Source: a virus
IMG/VR virus record: IMGVR_UViG_3300037088_001222
Coordinates: 1-48,485 of that record
DNA length: 48,485 nucleotides
Strand: one strand, 5' to 3'
Shown here: positions 23,862 through 31,364 of the stretch, piece after piece
Layout of the letters: every line of letters starts with the position of its first letter
Position numbering within the stretch: the stretch's first letter is position 1
The notes under the pieces: model-generated
Database searches by the model: none
What the model was told of the DNA's origin: nothing
The model's input: only the letters and a program-made list of their open reading frames with translations
Made by a program: the position numbers and the translations under genes

Positions 23862-25673
23862 CTACTCGAACAACGTCTCGGATGCCCGCACGGCGCCGCG
23901 GCCTTCAACCACGACCAGGCGACGCGAGACGAGCCGCTGGAGGTAAGTATCCCGACTGCTGCGCCGATACCCGGTCGCCTCGTCCAGGTCCTCGCGCGTG
24001 ACCGCCTTGCCGTGCGCCTGGACGAGCACTTCGAGGATGGCGCGCTCGCCGCCCGACAATCGATCGAGCCAGTACTGCCGCAGATCGCGGCCGGTCGGGA
24101 GCGGCTCGTAATCATCACCGAGCGCGGCAATGCCTCCGTCCGTGACGCTGATGGCGCCGTTCGGGTTGACGTCCACGTAGCCGCGGGACAGCAACCGCTG
24201 CAGATAGGTGTCGCGCGAAGACCGCTTGTAGCCGGTCAGCACGGTCAGCTGGTCGCGCGCCGCGCCGTCCGGATACTGCGCGACGGCCGCCAGGACGACA
24301 CGCTCGCCCTTGCCGAGGCTCGTACCCTTATCCATCTCGGCGAGAGCCCGGGCCGCGGCGCGACGATCGCCAGAGAATCGCACCTTCTCGAAGCGCGGCC
24401 CCTTCGCGTGGTCTTCACCGCGTGGCGAAGCGATAGAACGCTGAGCATTTCCGCCGAGCACTCGAACGGGCGGCGCTGCGGCGGCTAGCTTCGGCGACAG
24501 CATCGCCTGAAACACCGACAGGCTCGCGCCCAGATCCTTCCGGCCGCCGACGATCGCCGCCTGCACGTGCTCCTCGAACGAGCGTGCCGCCTGCAGGAAC
24601 TCGTCTCGCATCACCTCAAGCCGCGTCCAGTCGTGTGCTGTGATGACCGGCACCTCGACGCGTTCCGGTTGACGCTCCAGCGCGTTTGTCGGCTTCGGTT
24701 GCTTCTCGAGCCTGACAACCGCTGCCTTCAGTTCGGCGATCTGCCGGCGCAGTTCCTTCGGGTCCTCAGCCTTCGCCCGCTCGACGGTTGCTTTCATGGC
24801 CTCGCCGAGCGATTCGAGCTCGGTTGGCGTGAGCGCGGTCGGCTTGACCCGCTTCGCCTGCTGCGTCGGCGTCGACGACCCGTCGTAGGTCTCGCGCAGG
24901 GCGACGTGCACGCGTTTCCGGATCTGCAGCCACTGCGGCGACCACACGAACGCGTCCCCCCGCGGCAGCGACGGCAGTTCGTTGACGAGCGCGAGGTCGG
25001 CGTCCCCGTGTTCCACAACCCAGCCGCCGATCGTCTTCCGCTCCTGCGGACCGTTGGTTTGAAACGCCAACAGGACTTCGGTCTGATTCAGGACGTCCTT
25101 GTTCACCGCCTGGGGCCGCTGGCTCAGAATCGAGACGCCAATCCCGTAGTTCCGCCCGACTTTTCCGATGTCCTCGAACACGCCGACCATGCGCGCGTCG
25201 TCGCCGCGCACCATCTGCGGCAAGAACGCCTGTGCCTCTTCGAGAAAGAGATGACACGCGGTGCGCGCCGTCTTCTTGCGGTGAAAAAGTTGCTCGGCAA
25301 ACGCCGTCACGAATCGTGTGCGTTCGCCCTTTCGAAACGGTGAGAGGTCGAGCACGGCAGAGATGTGCTTGTCGACCAGAAGATCCGCCATCATGGCGCC
25401 GCCGGTCATCTCGAGCGGCACGTCGGCGTGCTCCCCGCCGAAGATGTAGACGCCTTCGAATCCGGGCGACTTGCCGTCGCGGTTGAGCCGCAGCGCCCAC
25501 CAGTTGCCGACCCAGTCGAGCGCGATGACCTGCGCATCGGCGCTCAGAAAGAGCTCGGCGAGCTTCATCGCGCCGTACGTCTTGCCGGACCCGCTGCGTC
25601 CGAGGAATGCGTACTTCTGCGAGACCGCTTCGTCGGCCGGCAGCGCCAAACCGTCAGCTAGGTGGAGCTTCAT
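23862..25673 (-). CDS. HerA/FtsK-like ATPase with duplicated winged-helix C-terminus
   Basis: A 603-residue ATPase. Residues 1-250 hold Walker A GRSGSGKT (25-32), Walker B HLFLEEAQ and SILSQRPQ (sensor-like), as in HerA-type DNA translocases. The middle is coiled coil (about 290-345). The C-terminus holds two similar winged-helix units, each with GY[KR]RSSRDTYLQRL (near 481 and 568). The duplicate may read DNA in a sequence-specific way. It starts with ATG 25673, overlapping the end of the Cys-rich gene (TGAATG). A role in DNA translocation, packaging help or recombination is inferred; HerA proteins often partner nucleases such as NurA, which is not seen here. Confidence 0.75.
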   Translation of the reverse strand: MKLHLADGLALPADEAVSQKYAFLGRSGSGKTYGAMKLAELFLSADAQVIALDWVGNWWALRLNRDGKSPGFEGVYIFGGEHADVPLEMTGGAMMADLLVDKHISAVLDLSPFRKGERTRFVTAFAEQLFHRKKTARTACHLFLEEAQAFLPQMVRGDDARMVGVFEDIGKVGRNYGIGVSILSQRPQAVNKDVLNQTEVLLAFQTNGPQERKTIGGWVVEHGDADLALVNELPSLPRGDAFVWSPQWLQIRKRVHVALRETYDGSSTPTQQAKRVKPTALTPTELESLGEAMKATVERAKAEDPKELRRQIAELKAAVVRLEKQPKPTNALERQPERVEVPVITAHDWTRLEVMRDEFLQAARSFEEHVQAAIVGGRKDLGASLSVFQAMLSPKLAAAAPPVRVLGGNAQRSIASPRGEDHAKGPRFEKVRFSGDRRAAARALAEMDKGTSLGKGERVVLAAVAQYPDGAARDQLTVLTGYKRSSRDTYLQRLLSRGYVDVNPNGAISVTDGGIAALGDDYEPLPTGRDLRQYWLDRLSGGERAILEVLVQAHGKAVTREDLDEATGYRRSSRDTYLQRLVSRRLVVVEGRGAVRASETLFE

Positions 25674-25808
25674 TCAGTCCTCGTCGAAGTCATCTTCGTC
25701 CGCGCATTCGGACGGGTCGCATTCGCAGCAACAATCGTTCGGCGCCGGCTGGCCATGGTCCTCGCCGTCGCAGTCGCACATTTGGCCGCAGGTTGGACAT
25801 TCGTGCAT
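25674..25808 (-). CDS. 44-aa Cys-rich acidic protein
   Basis: A tiny protein (MHECPTCGQMCDCDG at the start, then a CCCEC run and an acidic tail DEDDFDED). It contains nine Cys, likely a zinc cluster. A perfect AAGGAGG precedes its ATG at 25808, and the stop is adjacent to the next ATG (TGAATG). Similar minute Cys/Asp-rich proteins are seen in phage early operons. Function unknown. Confidence 0.7.
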   Translation of the reverse strand: MHECPTCGQMCDCDGEDHGQPAPNDCCCECDPSECADEDDFDED

Positions 25809-25821
25809 GACGTCCTCCTTG

Positions 25822-26040
25822 TCACATCGACAGCCGCGGTCGGCCGGCTACTTCCCAATGAGCAGCGCACAGATGCGTTGACCGTGACGTTGGATGCGCG
25901 TGGCGAGCACAGAGCCGGCGGCTGCACGGATAGAACGCGCCGGGTTCGCGATGGTCGCAGAGAGCACTGTGCTCGTTCGTGCAACCTAGCTCTTCGCACT
26001 TCGCCACAGCGGCGCCGCGGTGACTCTTGCGCAGCGTCAC
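25822..26040 (-). CDS. 72-aa zinc-finger-like protein
   Basis: A short Cys/His-rich protein: CEELGCTNEHSALCDH, then YPCSRRLCARHAH and THLCAAH. Four to six ligand pairs suggest two zinc sites. The start is GTG at 26040, which overlaps the TGA of the upstream gene (GTGA). This supports it over the longer open frame reaching 26073. Function unknown. Confidence 0.6.
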   Translation of the reverse strand: MTLRKSHRGAAVAKCEELGCTNEHSALCDHREPGAFYPCSRRLCARHAHPTSRSTHLCAAHWEVAGRPRLSM

Positions 26041-26378
26041 GCTCGCACCTCTCCCGTGTCGCATCCAACGCACAGATAGAACTCACCGAACTTCATCAGA
26101 TTCGACGCCTTGCCGCAGACCGCGCACGTTCGCTTGCCCGCCTGCGACGGTGGCATGCCGTGTTCGAGGCGCTCGTCGAGCACGGCCAGGAACCGAAACA
26201 GCATCTGCTCGATCGACTCGTTCGAGCGGAGCTTGGCCGCAGCCGTGGCCATCCTTCGATGGTCGGGACTCATTGTCCAGCCGCTGACGCTCGCGTGTAT
26301 CTGTCCGCGCAATGGGTGGCCCTGCATCTTCCAGTGCTTGACCTGCGCGAGCCGCTGCCAGACGGTGCCAACCGTCAC
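26037..26378 (-). CDS. 113-aa protein with C-terminal zinc ribbon
   Basis: The GTG start (26378) overlaps the helicase stop (GTGA), and the end overlaps the next GTG (GTGA). The N-terminal half is helical (VGTVWQRLAQVKHWKMQG). The C-terminus has a CAVCG ... LCVGCD ribbon. The helical middle (RRMATAAAKLRSNESIEQMLFRF) might bind DNA or a partner. No family is recognised. Translational coupling to the helicase suggests a shared role. Confidence 0.6.
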   Translation of the reverse strand: MTVGTVWQRLAQVKHWKMQGHPLRGQIHASVSGWTMSPDHRRMATAAAKLRSNESIEQMLFRFLAVLDERLEHGMPPSQAGKRTCAVCGKASNLMKFGEFYLCVGCDTGEVRA

Positions 26379-27652
26379 GCGGACCTCCGGTTGCGAGTCG
26401 CCCAGTACGATCGGGACGAGGATCGCCGCCGGCCGGGCGGTGTCAGCGCGTACGGCGCATCCGGCCGCTGGCCGCTCCCGGCGCCGTCCCGCTCGCCGAA
26501 ATAGCAATTCGTCAACGGCCGCCCGCGCGATGTGATCGCCCAGAGATCGCCACTCTTTCCGGTCGCTTCCAGCACCAGGTCCTCGACACGTCCGAACTGC
26601 TCGACCACGCCGACCATGTCGACCACGACGCAGCGGTCCTTCCCTGGGCATGGCCGGATGCCGCGCCCGACTTGCTGGTAATAGAGCGCCAGGGAGACCG
26701 TGGGCCGCGCAAGGACCACTGTCTCCAGGCCCGGGAAGTCTAAGCCGATCGCAACGATGCCCACGTTCGTCACGACGCGCGTCCGGCCGGCTTTGAAGTC
26801 CTCGAGGACGCGGGCTCGTTCGCGATCGGGCGTCTCGGCGGAGACCGTCGCCGCGCCGGGGATCGCCGCCGCCAGGCGCTGGCTCTCCTCGACGAACCGA
26901 GTGAAAACCAGGACGTTCCGCCGCCCTTCGGCAAGGAGCCCCTCAACCGTGCGCTGCAACTGCCCTTCGAAGCCGATCTCGTGGAAGTACGTCTGCACGG
27001 ACGCGTCGGTGTAGTCCGCGCCGGTACTGTTCAGGCGCAGGCGGTCGCGCCGGAAGGGCTGCTCGCGGTACTCGACGCGCGAGAGAAACCCGTCTCGGCA
27101 CAAGTCCGCAATCTGCGTTTGGTGGACGACGTCGCGGAAGATGCGCGGCCGCGTCCGCGTGAGGAACCGCAGGATCGAGCCGAAGGAGTTCGACGCCAGG
27201 CGGTACGGCGTTGCGGTCAAGCCGAGGACGCGCGATCGGTCAAGCACCTGGAGGAAATCCCGGTACATCCCGCCCTTGGCATTGCAGAAGTGCGCCTCGT
27301 CCACGAGCACGTACGGGAACGGCCGGAACTGCTCCGCGTGCTTCGCGACGCTGCCGATCGTCGCGAGGGTGATCGCGCCGATCTCCTTGCGGCCGACGCT
27401 CGCGGAGAACAGCGCCGGCTGGTAGCCGTAGGATTCGAGCTTCGCGGCGTTCTGCTGCAAGATCTCCTTGTTCGGCTGGAAGACGATGCACGGGCCGGGC
27501 AACTGCGTGACGATGCCGGCGATCACCAACGATTTTCCCGATCCGGTCGGGGCAACGATCAGCCCATTGCGGCCGCGCATCCGCGGGTCGGTCAGGTACG
27601 CCACGCCGCTGGCGACGGCTTCCTGCTGGTAGGGGCGGAGCTGGTAGGTCAT
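26375..27652 (-). CDS. SF2 DEAH-type helicase
   Basis: A 425-residue helicase. Motif I APTGSGKS, motif II VDEAH, motif III LGLTATP, then VLVFTRFVEESQ (motif IV region), TNVGIVAIGLDFP (V) and QQVGRGIRPCPGK (VI). The last 45 residues, after the Arg-finger region, are less ordered and partly Ser/Arg-rich, but still coding. ATG 27652 overlaps the upstream stop (ATGA), favoured over ATG 27685. It should unwind DNA at replication or recombination intermediates. Confidence 0.9.
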   Translation of the reverse strand: MTYQLRPYQQEAVASGVAYLTDPRMRGRNGLIVAPTGSGKSLVIAGIVTQLPGPCIVFQPNKEILQQNAAKLESYGYQPALFSASVGRKEIGAITLATIGSVAKHAEQFRPFPYVLVDEAHFCNAKGGMYRDFLQVLDRSRVLGLTATPYRLASNSFGSILRFLTRTRPRIFRDVVHQTQIADLCRDGFLSRVEYREQPFRRDRLRLNSTGADYTDASVQTYFHEIGFEGQLQRTVEGLLAEGRRNVLVFTRFVEESQRLAAAIPGAATVSAETPDRERARVLEDFKAGRTRVVTNVGIVAIGLDFPGLETVVLARPTVSLALYYQQVGRGIRPCPGKDRCVVVDMVGVVEQFGRVEDLVLEATGKSGDLWAITSRGRPLTNCYFGERDGAGSGQRPDAPYALTPPGRRRSSSRSYWATRNRRSA

Positions 27653-27921
27653 CGACGTGTCTGCCCTTTTCGAGTCGTTCCGCACACGTCCGTCCGCTCG
27701 CCGGCGGCGCGGTGATAGGTGAAGTGCTCGGTCGGCAGCACGAGCGCGTACTGGTCCCGTAGTTCGATGGGACCGATGAACCGCCGCCGGCCGGCATCGT
27801 CGACGATCGCGGTACCGGGTGGCAGTTGACGGAAGTGGCCAGTGGCAATGGGCACCTTCACGCGGCCGCGCATCACGATCGCTGTCGCCTCCGACCCGGT
27901 CTCACGATTCATGACCTGCAT
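27649..27921 (-). CDS. 90-aa protein, unknown
   Basis: A short beta-rich protein (MQVMNRETGSEATAIVMRG, later FRQLPPGTAIVDDAG and RDQYALVLPTEHFTYHR). The start is chosen at ATG 27921, with AAAGGCG upstream, and its end overlaps the helicase ATG by 4 bp. Its start overlaps the end of the frameshifted upstream gene by 20 bp. The pattern resembles small SH3-like or DNA-mimic folds, but no family is recognised. Confidence 0.55.
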   Translation of the reverse strand: MQVMNRETGSEATAIVMRGRVKVPIATGHFRQLPPGTAIVDDAGRRRFIGPIELRDQYALVLPTEHFTYHRAAGERTDVCGTTRKGQTRR

Positions 27922-28208
27922 CGTCGTTCGCCTTTCGCAGCGCCTCAAGCGGCGCGACCTTCATCGACCCGTCCCACGCCACGTCGAAGCCGTCTTCCCG
28001 CTCGACGAACCGCGGCGTCCGGGGGGGGGGCAGGAACGACCGCCCGCGATGCCTTCTGGGTCCGTGGCTTTCTCGGCTTGGCGTACGTCCGGATGAACGC
28101 ACGCACCGCCTCCTGGCCGAGCGCGAATGGGGGCGCGTGCAGCTCCTCGGCGATGGTCTTCAGCCGCTCGGATTCACGCGCGGTCAAATGGACGGTGAAC
28201 ACTCGCAT
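27902..28208 (-). CDS. RHH-like regulator interrupted by a C10 tract (frame break)
   Basis: The N-terminal 50 residues (MRVFTVHLTARESERLKTIA, then PPFALGQEAVRAFIRTY) fit a ribbon-helix-helix protein. At 28021-28030 there is a run of ten C on the coding strand. After it, the original frame runs to 27945 as Arg-rich non-biological-looking sequence, while the +1 frame continues as TPRFVEREDGFDVAWDG and ends at 27902 with normal codon use. Removing one C joins both into one protein of about 101 residues. It could be sequencing error, phase variation, or slippage. Confidence 0.6.
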
Positions 28209-28222
28209 GGTGGCCTCTCGCG

Positions 28223-28744
28223 TTACCGCTTCTTCGCCTTCGGCTTCTTAGCCTTCTGTGCGCACCGATCGCAGAGCGTTTCCGTCGCATCCGCCCAGCC
28301 GCAACCGTCTTCGCAGGCTTCGGCATCCGTGCAGCCGCATTCGCGGCACGTGCCGGGTGTCGCCGGCGTCGACTTGTCGGCCGGCTTCTCCTGCGCCTTC
28401 AGCACGGCCGCGACGTCGATGCCGAACGCCTTCGCAGCCTTGGTCCACTCGTCGCGCCGCCACCAGTCGCCGAGGTCCCCGTGCAACTCCAGCGCGGCCA
28501 GGTGCCGGAGCGCGATGTCGGGCGTCTTCGGCGCGCCGAGCTTCTGCCGGCCGTCCACGTCCGGCTTCCAGCCCGGGTCGCGCCAGGCCAGCGCGACCTT
28601 CGCGTCCGAGATTTCGTCGTGGCGGTCCTTCCCGAGCAGGTCCGCCAGCATCCCGTACAACAACTTGCCGATCTGCGTCGTCTCATCGATGAGCCGATAC
28701 GCGACCTTCTTCGGCCCCTTCGGTTTCCGCGTCCTGAATCCCAT
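28223..28744 (-). CDS. 173-aa protein with C-terminal zinc ribbon
   Basis: The N-terminus (VAYRLIDETTQIGKLLYGMLA) is helical. The middle contains WRDPGWKPDVDGRQKLGAPK and ALRHLAALELHGDLGDWW. The C-terminus has a CRECGCTDAEACEDGCGW ... LCDRC metal motif common in phage proteins, and ends in a Lys-rich tail. I looked for a metallopeptidase HExxH and did not find one. AGAAGGAG precedes ATG 28744. Function unknown; a nucleic-acid role is plausible. Confidence 0.55.
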   Translation of the reverse strand: MGFRTRKPKGPKKVAYRLIDETTQIGKLLYGMLADLLGKDRHDEISDAKVALAWRDPGWKPDVDGRQKLGAPKTPDIALRHLAALELHGDLGDWWRRDEWTKAAKAFGIDVAAVLKAQEKPADKSTPATPGTCRECGCTDAEACEDGCGWADATETLCDRCAQKAKKPKAKKR

Positions 28745-28802
28745 CTGCCGTCTCCTTCTTGGTTGCCGTTCAACCAGCCGGTTGCATGTCTACCGTGTCG
28801 AG

Positions 28803-29288
28803 TCAGTTCCACTGCTGTCTCGCGCAGTACGTGGCGAGGAGGATCGCGTCCGACGTCGCCAGCGTGATGTCGAGCGTCGGACACAGCTGCTGCGCGAAGG
28901 CTTTCAGGTCGTTCTTGTGCTCACGCTTCGCCTTTGATCGCTCGGCTTGCGTCATGAGCGTGCGCGGCTTCCCCGGCGGCGTCAGGCAGCCGAGCGCCTT
29001 CTGCCACTTCATCGGGCTGACGACGACGAACGGGACCTGCAGGGCAATGAGGAAGCCGGTCAGCATGCCGGCGTGCTTCAGGAAGGCGCCGGCCGCAGCG
29101 ATGTTCTGGCCGGGCATTGTGTGCACGTCCTCAATGACGGCGACGGTGCGGCCCGGCTTCACCATCTGGTCGCGGAGCAGCGCGAAGATGTCGGGGCCGG
29201 TCGCCGGCATCGCCTCGGCGAACGTGACGCCGTTGTCGATACAGGCGATCCCGCCGCCCGCCCCTGGATCGATGCCGAGATACAGCAT
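28803..29288 (-). CDS. RuvC-like Holliday junction resolvase
   Basis: A 161-residue RNase H-fold nuclease: GIDPGAGGGIA (Asp7), VIEDVHTMPGQ (Glu near 53), and late HKNDLKAF and LATSDAILLA with acidic residues, giving the RuvC catalytic set. It is of phage size and lies in the recombination region. It probably cleaves branched DNA before packaging. The start is ATG 29288, 5 bp after the upstream stop. Confidence 0.85.
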   Translation of the reverse strand: MLYLGIDPGAGGGIACIDNGVTFAEAMPATGPDIFALLRDQMVKPGRTVAVIEDVHTMPGQNIAAAGAFLKHAGMLTGFLIALQVPFVVVSPMKWQKALGCLTPPGKPRTLMTQAERSKAKREHKNDLKAFAQQLCPTLDITLATSDAILLATYCARQQWN

Positions 29289-29292
29289 GTCC

Positions 29293-29583
29293 CTACCCCT
29301 CTTCCCCGGGCTCGCGCTCGCGCCGAGGCTTGCTCTTGCCCGAGAAGTCCTTCGACTTCACGCACGTCGCGAAGTGGCTCGTCGCCCGATCGTGCCGCTC
29401 GATCAGTTCGTGGTTGTCGTCCTCGGCGTGGAACGTTGACAGCGCCACCGAGTCGGCGTCGAGTGGATGCGCCTTCCGATTCGGATAGGTGTACGCCCAC
29501 GTGATACGGGCGCCGCAGCCCTTGCACACGCCGCCGTTCTGCGGCCGGGCATACACGCAAATGACCCCTGGCTGCTCGGGCAT
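29293..29583 (-). CDS. 96-aa zinc-type protein
   Basis: MPEQPGVICVYARPQNGGV is followed by CKGCGARITWAYTYPNRKAH and SHFATCVKSKDF, giving C-x2-C ... H ... C ligands. The C-terminus is basic. CGGAGGACGACG precedes ATG 29583. Such small ribbons often accompany nucleases; here it is just upstream of the resolvase. Function unknown. Confidence 0.6.
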   Translation of the reverse strand: MPEQPGVICVYARPQNGGVCKGCGARITWAYTYPNRKAHPLDADSVALSTFHAEDDNHELIERHDRATSHFATCVKSKDFSGKSKPRREREPGEEG

Positions 29584-29603
29584 CGTCGTCCTCCGTTCAC
29601 GGT

Positions 29604-29716
29604 CACGAGAAACGTGGGGGATTGCATGGGGGGCTTGTTCTCGTCCCATCAACGAGGTGCCGGTCTCTGCCGGCTGTCACGCCAGACGAATCGGCGGCGG
29701 CGTTTCCGCTCTCGTG
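29604..29716 (-). other. Intergenic segment closed by inverted repeat
   Basis: The 138-bp gap between two small genes is bracketed by CACGAGA (29604-29610) and TCTCGTG (29710-29716), extendable by GTTT/AAAC with a bulge. A GCCGG/CCGGC hairpin lies inside. In the transcript it could form a closed multi-branch structure ahead of the next gene's ribosome site. No clear gene lies within. Confidence 0.35.
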
Positions 29717-29721
29717 GATCT

Positions 29722-29949
29722 CTACGCCTGCGCTTCCGCTGCCGGCGCGTCTGCGGCGTCCGTCGTCACGATCTCGACCTGCTTCGCGTTGAGCGTGATC
29801 GTGTTGCACTGGTCGCCCGGATACATCGGCTCGATGGTCTTGAGACTGACGTTGCAGTACTCCTCGCCAGCCGTGATCGATTCGACCCTGCACGGCACGT
29901 TGACGATGTCGCCTTCCTTCAGCAGCTTTCCGTTCTTGTCGTGTGGCAC
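29722..29949 (-). CDS. 75-aa small SH3-like protein
   Basis: A short beta protein (KLLKEGDIVNVPCRVESITA, then GEEYCNVSLKTIEPMYPGDQ and TLNAKQVEIV) that reads like a KOW/SH3-type barrel; the tail is Ala-rich. The start is GTG 29949, with AAAGGAG about 6-7 bp upstream. Such proteins are common in phage early regions with no known role. Confidence 0.6.
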   Translation of the reverse strand: MPHDKNGKLLKEGDIVNVPCRVESITAGEEYCNVSLKTIEPMYPGDQCNTITLNAKQVEIVTTDAADAPAAEAQA

Positions 29950-30004
29950 GTGTCGCTTCTCCTTTGGGGGCCGTTGGTGTTCCTGCGCCGCCTCCGAGCG
30001 CGGC

Positions 30005-30211
30005 CTATTCCGTCTTGTAGAGCCTCGCTCGGACGGCGCAGTCCTTCGCCTCGAGCAGCTTGCGCAGGGCCACGGTGCGCTCCGGGTTGCGCGGGAGCGT
30101 TACCGCGATGTCGTGCGCGAGGTTCGCAAACGGCTGCGAGATCTCACGCGGGTGCGTCGGCAGGTGGTCACACACGAAGAACTGCAGCATCGGGTCTGTC
30201 TTCTCGTCCAC
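30005..30211 (-). CDS. 68-aa Acb2/Tad1-like hairpin protein (candidate anti-CBASS/anti-Thoeris)
   Basis: The protein is two helices: a start MLQFFVCDHLPTHPREIS, then QPFANLAHDIA, and PRNPERTVALRKLLEAKDCA. The order F..H-P....is.pFa.lA..i...P...ER..AL..L.EA resembles the Acb2/Tad1 helical-hairpin domain, found in phage proteins that sequester cyclic nucleotides and related signals made by CBASS or Thoeris systems. It is shorter than the best known members, and similarity is judged by eye. The start is GTG 30211. If right, the phage carries an anti-defence sponge in its early operon. Confidence 0.45.
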   Translation of the reverse strand: MDEKTDPMLQFFVCDHLPTHPREISQPFANLAHDIAVTLPRNPERTVALRKLLEAKDCAVRARLYKTE

Positions 30212-30242
30212 GGTCTCACTCCGTTCCCTGAACTGGGGTCAG

Positions 30243-30455
30243 CTACGCCGCGTCTTTCGGCGTGTTCCGCAGCGCTCGCTCGACAAAATAGCGATCGAGC
30301 TCCTCGGCCGACATGCCGCACCCGCAGCCGCAGGACGTCGGCATCCGCTTGGTTCCGGCCTCAACCTGGTGGCCTCGCCGCTGAATCAGGCGCCACGACA
30401 CTTCGATCCAAATCGAGAGCGCGGCCAGGACGACCAGCCCGATCACCGTCCACAC
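30243..30455 (-). CDS. 70-aa membrane protein
   Basis: It has one N-terminal membrane segment (VIGLVVLAALSIWIEVSW), then a basic stretch, a CGCGCG cluster and a helical end (SAEELDRYFVERALRN). The GTG start (30455) has an excellent GGGGAGGTG site. It overlaps the preceding gene by 13 bp. It could be a small membrane effector; holin activity is possible in principle, but the position in the early operon argues against it. Confidence 0.55.
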   Translation of the reverse strand: MWTVIGLVVLAALSIWIEVSWRLIQRRGHQVEAGTKRMPTSCGCGCGMSAEELDRYFVERALRNTPKDAA

Positions 30456-30592
30456 GGTTCACCTCCCCGGCGCGGCCTCCGCTTCGTGACCAGCGCCTCG
30501 ACCGCCTCGACGACGACCAGCGCGACGAACCAGCCGCCGCAGACGCAGGCCCAGAGCCGCGCGCCGGCGACGAGGATGGCTTCGAGCGTCAT
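30443..30592 (-). CDS. 49-aa membrane protein
   Basis: A single hydrophobic segment (AILVAGARLWACVCGGWFVA, continuing LVVVEAVEAL) followed by a basic tail TKRRPRRGGEP. The ATG (30592) overlaps the upstream stop (ATGA), and the end overlaps the next gene's start. It and the following 70-aa gene look like a coupled pair of small membrane proteins. Function unknown. Confidence 0.5.
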   Translation of the reverse strand: MTLEAILVAGARLWACVCGGWFVALVVVEAVEALVTKRRPRRGGEPCGR

Positions 30593-31026
30593 GCGGCACC
30601 GACCCCTTGTGCGCGTTTCACACGCGCCAACTCTAGGCGAACCGCGGCCACACGCTCGACGAGCCTGACCGTTGGGAGCGCGCGCGCGTCCGGTGTTAAT
30701 CGCCAGACAGCGAACGTGCGCCACGTAGATGCCGCTATAGACCAATGAGCGCCCTGTCGCTTGTGTCGCCGCTGTTCCCGCGATTCCAGGGCTCCGACCA
30801 ATCCGAGGTCATGTCGCCGCAAACACAGTGCCGCGCGAGAAATCCCCGTGTCCCGATGTGCCTCGTAATCATCGGCCCCGCGTTCGTCGCAGCTCCGCAA
30901 GTACTCGACGTAGCGCCCCAGCTGGCTGTCACAGAACCCCTCGGCCTCGACGGCCGCGCAGCAGCTCGCGTGCGTCGCTTGTGACGATTCGCTCTCGGCG
31001 AACGGCAGGCCGGCCTGGGTGTGCAC
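30589..31026 (-). CDS. 145-aa protein with HTH-like region
   Basis: Helices at CDSQLGRYVEYLRSCDERGA and DDYEAHRDTGISRAALCLRR resemble a small helix-turn-helix domain used by phage early proteins that control another replicon. The N-terminus is Cys-rich (ASCCAAVEAEGFC). The C-terminus is basic and Val/Ala-rich. The start is GTG 31026 immediately after the upstream TGA. Its stop overlaps the next ATG. Function not known. Confidence 0.5.
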   Translation of the reverse strand: MHTQAGLPFAESESSQATHASCCAAVEAEGFCDSQLGRYVEYLRSCDERGADDYEAHRDTGISRAALCLRRHDLGLVGALESREQRRHKRQGAHWSIAASTWRTFAVWRLTPDARALPTVRLVERVAAVRLELARVKRAQGVGAA

Positions 31027-31027
31027 G

Positions 31028-31228
31028 TCAGCTCTCGCAGTCCTCGAGCGCGGAAAGCGCCCGGATCATTCGCGCACAGTCGCCCGACGCAATGGCCGCT
31101 TCGCCTTCGGCGATGTCTGCTTTGAGCGCCGCCACGCCGAAGAATCCGACCGGGCCGAGCGCCTCGTAGTGCGGCAGAATGGCTCGCACCCGATTGCACT
31201 CCTTCTGAATTCCCTCGATTAGATTCAT
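31028..31228 (-). CDS. Conserved small phage protein (66 aa)
   Basis: MNLIEGIQKECNRVRAILPH, then YEALGPVGFFGVAALKADIA and EGEAAIASGDCARMIRALSA make a two-helix protein seen in many temperate phages, without a known role. ATG 31228 has AAAGGACGCG upstream. The frame is open further upstream, but that part lies within the inverted-repeat element at 31242-31360. Confidence 0.65.
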   Translation of the reverse strand: MNLIEGIQKECNRVRAILPHYEALGPVGFFGVAALKADIAEGEAAIASGDCARMIRALSALEDCES

Positions 31229-31241
31229 CGCGTCCTTTCGC

Positions 31242-31360
31242 TTGCCGGGAGCGGCCGCTCTTCGCCTAGCGTCGAACACCTGACGGGCTCTTAGCCTCTC
31301 CAGCCACCTGGCGCCGTCCCGCATAGGGCCGACCTCTGGCGTCCGCACCGCTCCCGGCAA
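31242..31360. repeat. 119-bp element flanked by perfect 13-bp inverted repeats
   Basis: TTGCCGGGAGCGG (31242-31254) and CCGCTCCCGGCAA (31348-31360) are exact reverse complements, enclosing 93 bp between the SbcC-like gene and the small gene downstream. Internal short stems are visible (GGCT/AGCC). No target-site duplication is clear. It could be a miniature mobile element, or a structured RNA in the transcript leader of the 66-aa gene. Confidence 0.5.
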
Positions 31361-31364
31361 TTCC

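Noticed and set aside
28223-28744. Possible phage metallopeptidase
   Set aside because: Context and size would fit, but no HExxH or equivalent metal motif is present apart from the C-terminal zinc ribbon.
30243-30592. Two small membrane proteins as holin/antiholin
   Set aside because: They lie in the early operon, have single spans and no endolysin beside them; kept as unknown membrane proteins.
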